NCBI GenBank assembly: GCA_943736015.1
Contig: OX031070.1
Span: 42,494,173 to 42,558,172, forward strand
DNA from: Tridacna crocea
Lineage: Eukaryota; Mollusca; Bivalvia; Cardiida; Cardiidae
DNA: 64,000 nucleotides
Reading direction: 5' to 3'
The position numbers were made by a program, and so were the translations under genes. Shown piece after piece: positions 50,601 through 59,600 of the stretch; the stretch's first letter is position 1; each line of letters opens with the position of its first letter. Under the pieces are notes generated by a model, which did no database searches, was not told where the DNA came from, and worked only from the letters and a program-made list of their open reading frames with translations.

Positions 50601-53600
50601 TTTTCAAAAATAAAGATTGTGTGGAAAAGGGATATTTCAAGTTCATTACTTTCAGATAATTCTTCTTATTTGCCCTTCTTTAACTTAGTTTATTATATGC
50701 CTAGCAGTGAAATCCTGGAATTTTCCAGTGTAATAAATTTTGATATCATCACTAGTGACTTTATCAACTTTCACTTTCACTTCCTGCCGTAATTTGGGTA
50801 CTACTTTTTTTTTCGACTGCATTTTTTTGGACTTTCAAATGCAAAATTACAAATAATGATGTTAATAAGGTATATAATAAATAGAATAATCAACTGGTTA
50901 TTTTTGATATGAAAAATATCTCACTCGGATGCGTCGTAAGGCGTTAAAAAAACTCGTGCTGCACACTCGTTTTTTCAACGCCTAACAACGCATCCTCGTG
51001 AGATATTTTTCATATCAAAAACAACCAGTTGATTATCCTCTATTTGTCCACTTGTAGTTAAAAGTTTATTAAATTTATACAAACCTTTTCACCCTTCACC
51101 AAACAATCCCTGGTTTTTACGACCCTGAGATAAAAGCCTTTTGAAAACATTGTGGGAAAAGGAGAAAATGCTGGTAACCAGCATTTTCTCCTTTTCCCGC
51201 AAAGTTTTTGATCCTATCAGGAAAAGTTGTTTCATTTGCGCCAGTATGAAATTATCATCTGCAACTGCTTTCAATTTGGATAGGTAAAAAATTTTGCAGT
51301 GTGGTAAAGGGTTAAGCAGACTCTCACAGGTAAGTACTTAAATTTCATTTTGTTTTTCTTTTTGAACGACGACTCCGGTAACATTTTTTAGGTCCCACAT
51401 AAACATTAATACTGGTACCAAATCCATTCAAAGTTACTTGCTACCCTTATTGATAAATTATTACAAAATCACTCTGAAATACTTATCCATAAATTAACAC
51501 ACATGAAAAAATGCTTGATGCAAAATACGCAGAAACCCGTGACACAACAAAATGTTTCTTAACTCTCAACTCTTTACCACTCAATCCCGACTTTTAATGA
51601 CCCTAAGAAAGAAGCCTTTTGAAAACATTGTAGGAAAAGGAGAAAATGCTGGTAACCAGCATTTTCTCCTTTTCCCACAATATTTTCTACCCTTCCCAAA
51701 CAAAATTACAATTTTTCAGTCACATTTATTTTGTCGTCTGCAAATGCTTTCAATTTGGTCTGGTCCAAAATTTTGTTGTTTGATAAACAGTTAGCCAAAT
51801 GTCAAAATTCTAGACTGGTCCAAATTGAAAGCATTTGCAGACGACAAAATAAATGTGACCGAAAAATTAAAATTTGGTTTGGGGAGGGTACAAAACATTG
51901 TGGGAAAAGGACAAAATGCTGGTTACCAGCATTTCCTCCTTTTCCCAATATGTTTTCAAAAAGTTTCTTTCTCAGGGTCGTTAAATGTCAGGATTGTGTG
52001 GTAAACAGTTAATACATTGTCCAATCAGAGTCACTTCAGACCTTCTTTTTGGATGACTTTAAGCTGTAAATTTCCAGAGATACATATACCTTGATATAAC
52101 AGACTTTATTGCTGCAAATCATCAATCTGGAATGCTTTACTTTAGCTGAAATACCCTCAAATATGAAATCTTACCCCCAGACTTAATTTACAGCTCTGGG
52201 GGTAAGTGTACCCTTGAAATAAACAAAAGTGGGAACACTGCTTGTAGCTACATATATAAATGACCTCACACCAACCTAACTACCAACAACTGTTGTTTCC
52301 CTGACAACAAAAGGTCAAGGTCAGTGACCTTTCTAATACTAGTATGTATAACCTCACCTTCTCATGCAGAACAAACTTCCAACAACTGTTGTCCCTGACA
52401 ACAACAGGTCAGGGTTCACCACAATAAAACCACACTGGTCAGAGATGTGACATTCACTATCCTTGAAATCTGCCAGAACATGAACAATATCTCCAACGCT
52501 AAAATGGGTGTCCTGCCTGTAAAAGAAATTAAAAACATTTTCTTTTCAGGTACAGCATTAATATTTCTATTATGTCAGTTTGAGTCTGATTTTCAAAATT
52601 AGAAAGTAACATAACTTCTAATTGGCTAAAACATTTGGTTTAGCCAACCAGAAGTTGTGTTACTTTAAATGGTTTACCCAATCAGAACTTCTGTTACATT
52701 CAGCAGTTTAGCCAATCAGAAGTCATAGAACTGTTGGTGAACACAGACCCTGATTTCAAACTGTAGAATTAACTTAGAAATATGGAAAAAAATCATCATG
52801 ATTGTGTTTGTTTCAGCACTTAAGAAATTCTAACAAGTTACATTTTGTACACAAACCTGCATCTGTGCATCTGTATACATCACCCATTCTTATGAACATT
52901 CCAAGTCTTTTTTTTTTTTGAGAATTTTCTACATTTGAAAGTAACACAACTTCTGATTGGTTTATAAATAGTTTAGCCAATCAGAAGTTGTGTTACTTTC
53001 TATACCTAGAATAAGACTTAGAATGAAAATGGGTGAATAGAAACCATTGAGTTTTGATATAAACACTATGACAGCAAGCTTTCGATTCAATTTTATTCTA
53101 TCATTTTTTACCCCGTTACCAAACACTCCCTTGTTTTCACGACTCTGGGAAAGAAGACTCTTGAAAACATTGTGGGAAAAGGAGAAAATGCTGACTATGT
53201 TTTTCATCCTATTAAAGAGCTCATGTTCAATTGCATAATTATAAATATATCGCTTGCAGATGTTTTGAAGACGAAAGTCCAAATTTGGACATTTGGGAAA
53301 GGGTTAAAAATCCTCACAGGGCCTTGCGTACACCTAGACACAGTTTTAAGTGTTTCAGCAGACAATGTAGATCAATACCAGGCTGGACAAAACTTAGCTA
53401 CATTATGCTACATCTACTGCAGCTGCAGAGAGCATCAGCCTCATAACCATTAGGTCCTGAGTTCGATACCAGGGGGTGGGTGTCATCTTTGGGATTTTCA
53501 CTCGCCCACACATTCGGCATGAGTAGGCTACTGGTGTAGTTCCCAGGAAGCAGAATCAAGAGAGATTAGTATCGTGGTAAAATAAATATGTTTAAACTAA

Positions 53601-56600
53601 GTTTCTGTGACCTGGCCAAGACTTGAACACACAACCACCTACTCTCATGACAAGCTCTTTACATCATACCCAATGAAAAACATGTATTTACCAGTTTCCA
53701 TGCAGGAAGCACTTTCTGCACATTTCCTCTGGTTGAGACAAAACCTCCAATACCATGTGATCTCTGTGAAATATGAACATACAGTATCTCATCAGAGCTC
53801 CTGATAGTAAGAGTGATTTTTATTTCAAAATTGAAAATATTGATTATTCTCCACCAAACCCTTCTAATGAGTACCCACAACACAGGATTTCAAAGAGAAA
53901 TAATGGATTTAGAATATATCACTCCCTCTTATCTGGAGCTCTGTCTTATGTTTGTTGTATATGAGATAAAACTTTATTAATTAACCCTTTACCACACAAT
54001 GATGACTTTTAACACCCCCTGGAAGAGGTGGCTTTTGAAAACATTGTGGGAAAAGGAGAAAATGCTGGTTACCAGTATTTTCTCCTTTTCCTACAATATT
54101 TTCTGCCTTATCAAAGAAAACTCATTTCATATGAGCCACATTGAAACTGTCATCAGTAAATGCTTTAATTCGGACAAGTCTAAAATTTTGTCGTATGGTA
54201 AAGGGTAAAATTTAACCTCTTACCACACAATCCGGATGACCCTGAGGAAAAATCTACGTCTAAAAAGACATTATAAGGAAAGGAGAAAAAGCTAATAACC
54301 AATGGTTTTTTGTATGCTTTCAAAGATAAATTTAATCATTTTAGCCACATCTGACTTGTTTTCTGAATATGCTTCTTCTTTGAATCATGTGACCGTTTCT
54401 CAAGAATTATAGTGTAATAATATGTTCCAATAAAGGCCTAGATGTCCACCCTTGAGTTCTTTGCTTCTTTAACAAGGTTGTCAATAGTTTAACCCATTAC
54501 CACACAATCCCTACTTCTGACGCCCCTGAGAAAGAAGCCTTTAGAAAACATTGTGGGAAAAGGAGAAATGCTGGTAACCAGCATTTCTCCTTTTCCCACA
54601 ATGTTTTCTACCCTTCACAAAACAAATTTCAAATTTTCAGTCACCTTTATTTTGTCGTCTGCAAATGCTTTCAATTTGGACACGTCTAAAATTTTGTCGT
54701 CTGGTAATGAGTTAAAAAAAAAATGTTTACATGTAACATATAATACATGAGGGTTGATTATCTACATTATCTCATCTGTAATTTTCTGCTTTTAGCACTT
54801 TTTCTTTAACACTTTATTCAACATTCTTATACTGTTTATCCCTGTTCAAACTGAAAGCATTTAACATAGAAACAAAAAATCAGAGCTATCACTAAATGTG
54901 ATCAGCTCCTTGTCACAAAAACAGGTCCTTGTCACAGAACGCAGAATCGTTTAGTACAAAAGTAAGAGCAGCAGAATGGTTTTAACCCTTTCCCAAACAA
55001 CAAATTTTGGACTCTTCCAAACCAAAAGAGTTTGCAGATGACGATTTTAGATTTGGAGAAAATGCCTGAAAGTTTTCAAAAATGGTAGAAAACACTGCGG
55101 GAAAAGGAGAAATTGCTCGTTACCAGCAATTTCTCCTTTTCCCACTGTGTTTTCAAAAGACTTTTACTGCAGACATGCAAAAACCAGGGCTTATTTGGGA
55201 AAGGTTTAAGTACAAAAGTAAGAGTAAGTACTTACATTTTTCTTTCCACTTTTGTTACAATATGACGACCAAACTCTCCGCAAGGGGCCCCTTCAAGAAT
55301 AGGCTTGTTTTCTTGAGATCTGTGGTGAGAGAGAGAAGAATCCTGGATGTTGAAACTTGGGGGAAGTATTTACAAAGCATTATCAACCTTTTACCACATA
55401 ATCGCGACTTTTAACGACTCTCAGGAAGAAGGCATTAGAAAACATTGTTGGAAAATGAGAAAATGCTGGTAACCAGAATTTTCTCCTTTTCCTACAATGT
55501 TTTCTACCCTACTAACCCATTACCACACAATCCCTCCTTTTGACGCCCCTAAGAAAGAAGCCTTTAGAAAACAATGTGGGAAAAGGAGAAAATGCTACTA
55601 ACCAGCATTTTCTCCTTTTCCCACAATTTTTTCTACCCTTCAAGAACAAATTTCGAATTTTCAGTCACTTTTATTTTGTCATCTACAAATTCTTTCAATT
55701 TGGACCAGTCTAAAATTTTGTCGTTTGGTAATGAGTTGAAGAAACTTTGCACCATTTGAGCCACTATGAAATTGTCACCTGCAAATGCTTTCAATTTGGT
55801 TAGATTTAAATTTGCTGTGTGGCAAAGGGTTAAGAATATACTTAGCCTTGTTCACAAAAATTGTTCAAAATTTGTAAAATTGCAGTAAATCTGTAATCTG
55901 TGAAAAAGTTAAAAAAGCTCCAACTTTCGAGAGCTAAATAGCAATGCATGTAAACAGGGGAATTAAAATCCATCTAAAAGTAGTTCGTAACCTTTTATCA
56001 CATGTCAAAGGAGACCATTCCTTCATGCATAGCTTCGTCCCGATTTAAATACAATACCTGACAACTGCATTGGGAGATATCTGTATGGCTAAGTGGTTAT
56101 GGTACTGGTCTTTTAAGGATATTTGTATGCCATGGGTTTGAATCCGCCAAGATACTGTTTGTATTTCAACAGTGCATTTGTTGTGAACTTCATTTCCGTA
56201 ATACAAACAATCCTGAGTTTTGATGACACTAAGCAGGAAGGCCTTTGAAAACATTGTTGGAAAAGGAGAAATGCTTTCAACTTGGACTAGTCCACAATTT
56301 TGTCATTTGCTAAAGAGTTAAACACAAACTTATGTTCTGTCACTCTGTGTAATCGTCAGAATTACCTGATAAAGAAGATTCTACTGAGCGCTCAGAATAT
56401 ATAGGTTTTGGTTTAGAACTATGGGTATTATTACTCTATTAGCCCTGAAAAAATCCCTCTTCTATCTGGTTAACCCATTACCACACAATCCCTACTTTTG
56501 ACGCCCCTGAGAAAGAAGCCTTCTGAAAACACTGTAGGAAAAGGAGAAAATGCTGGTAACCAGCATTTTCTCCTTTTCCCACAGTGTTTTCTACACTTCA

Positions 56601-59600
56601 CAGAGCAAATTTCAATTTTTCATTCACCTTTATTTTGTCATCTGCAAATGCTTTCAATTTGAACCAGTCTAAAATAATGTCGACTGGTAATGAATTAAAT
56701 ATTCAAAAGACTTAGATTACTTTACTTTATATCCAAAATCAATTGCAATCCCAGTGAACATTTGTCACATTCATATTATTTTTCATCAATAACCCAATGC
56801 AAAAGATTAATGGTCATGGTGGTCAAGATTCAATTCAAGTCAAATCAGTTGACATTTTGCGAACAATCCTTAGGTTTAATAACCCTTCTAAGTTCTACAA
56901 GTGTGAAAAACTTGTGGGTAGAGGAGAAAGTGCTGTTACCGCACTTTCTCTACAAATATTTTTACACTTTCATCTAAAATTAGTATCATAGCACAACATT
57001 TGTCTTCTGCAATGTCTTATTCATGAAAACATTCCAAATTTACAAGTAACAGAACTTCTGATTGAATAAACCATGTCATTTTGCCAATTAAATTGTGCAT
57101 TAGTTTCAAATTTTGAAAAAATCTGGAGAATAAGACTAAAAATATTCTTAAACGACAAACTTTTGGACTAGACCAAATTGAAAGCATTTGCAGACAACAA
57201 TTCAACTCTTGCTGAAAAGATTATTTCTGTCTATGATAGGGTAGAAAACATTGTGGGAAAAAGAGAAAATGCTGGTTACCAGCATTTTCTCCTTTTCCCA
57301 CAATATTTTCAAAAGGCAACTATTCCAGACCTGTAAAAACCAGGGATTGTTAGGGAAAGGGTTAAGAATAGTTGGTGATACAGACCCTGCACTCAACAAA
57401 CAACATGTTCCAATGCTGAAGTACGCGTTTGACAATGTCATCACATTTGTATAAACGACAGATTCCGGATTCAAGATAAACTACCAAAACCTTTTATCAA
57501 TGCTTCCTTAAGATAAACTCTTTACCAAACAATCCTAGATTTTTACCAACCCTGTGAATGAAGGATTTGAAAAAATGTGTGAATAGGAAAAAATGCTGAT
57601 AGCCAGCATTTCCTCCATTTTCCAGTGTTTATTACCCTATATAGACTATCTGAGCTACATTTTCTACATTTTGTCACCTGCAAATGCTTTGATTTTGGTC
57701 TCGTCCAAAATGTTATTGTGTGGTACAAAGACTTAACTCTTTACCAATTGACAAATTTTTTTACTGTACCAAATTCAAAGCATTTGCAGACAATAAATTA
57801 AATTTCATTCATATGATGATTTCTGACTTTGATAGAAGGGAAAATATTGTGTTTTCTATAGGCTTCTTTCTTAGGGTCGTTAAAAGTCAGGAATGTGTGG
57901 TAAAGAGTTAAGACAAACCTTTAAATAATAAGTTGCAATAAGAACCCTATACAAACCTTGTATCTTTGAAAGGTGAAAAGCTTTCTATTTTATCACAAAT
58001 CATCTGGCTATCTAACTGTGTTATAAACTCATCAATGTCTTCATCTAGCTCAGTACAGTCTTTACTAGCTTTCACCGGAGTAACATCAACTATCACATGA
58101 TCACTACAGTCCATTGAACTCATGCTGTCAAATTTAGATAAATTTATATGTTTATTTATCACATTTAGCTCGTCAGTTTCAGGGTTTAAATCTTTACAAT
58201 ACTCTAACCGTGCATCTGATTTTACTTCCAATTCCATAGAAGAGTCTTCATTTTGACTGGGCCTTTCTGTGTTTGGTTTATCACTCCAAGATGATACTGC
58301 CTTACCAGTCAAGAGTTTAATTCTGTCATCAACCCTCTGATATTTTTTCGTTTTATCAATTTCTTTCTCACTTTTCTGGATATCAGCGAGCACAAAATCC
58401 TTACAACCTTTTGTTTTTTCGTCAGATTCCATTTCTAATTCCTTCATAAAATCTTCATCTTCCTTCGACCATTCTGAGGTCAGTCTATCACGCAAGGCTG
58501 ACGCTTTCTTTCCATACGAGGTTTCAACACTGCTTTTGACTTCCTGATTTTTTTTCACATCTTGTCCGAACTTCAAAACTTTTTCCAAACTGTAGCGTTT
58601 TCTGTTTGGTTGTTTCAGGTCTTTTCTCAAGGAGTGGTCTTTTTCCACACTGTTTTCCATGTTATCTGATTGTTGTAAAGGTTTGGTTTGACCATTAAGA
58701 TCTTGTTTACTATTGTTCAACTCGTCTAAAATACTGCCAAGCACATCGTCATTTTGTACTGATTCTGTGTCTATCTTTGTCATGCCTGAAATGTACCAGT
58801 AAGCCATTCTTTGTGAAAAGGGATTCTATGCATTCGTAACAAGTACTGACTCAGAGCTCCAGATAGAGATAGTGATTTTGATTTCAAAATCTGGAAATAA
58901 TATTTACTATCTACTGAACCCTATGTTGCGGGTACTCATTAGAATCATCTTATCAAATATATGTGTTTTGATTAATTGACTAGTGTTTTATGGTCCTTTC
59001 AACATCTTTTAATTTTAAGTCATATAAACTGGTCAGTTATACTAAATGCCTTGTAAGAACCTTACAAGCCCTAACACTTAACCACACAATCCCTACTTTG
59101 GACAACCCTGTGAAAGAAGTCTTTTGAAAACATTGTGGGAAAAGGACAAAATGCTGGTAACCAGCATTTTCTCCTTTTCCCGCGATGTTTTCTACCTTTC
59201 ACCAAACAAATTTCAAATTTTCAGTCACTTTTATTTTGTCGTCTGCAAATGCTTTCGATTTCGACAAGCCTAAAATATTTTCGATTGGTAATAAGTTAAG
59301 TGCAGATGGCAAAGATAGACAGAAACACTAACCTGTGTCACAATGGAGTTGGTAATTCATCAGCTTCATGCCATTTTTCTTCTGTTGTTCCTTCCTAACC
59401 TCTCTGTGTCTAATCAATCTATCTTGTTTAGCTTTCTCTAGTTTCTCCAGTTTTTCTTTTCTTTTCTGCTCTAGTATAACATTTGCTTCAGCCGCTCTTC
59501 TATTCATTTCTTCAATTTCTCTGTTTCTTATCTCATCACTATTAAGGTCATTAACAGTTTTTGTATCACTATCAAACTCAAGATTTTTCATAACAGTGTA

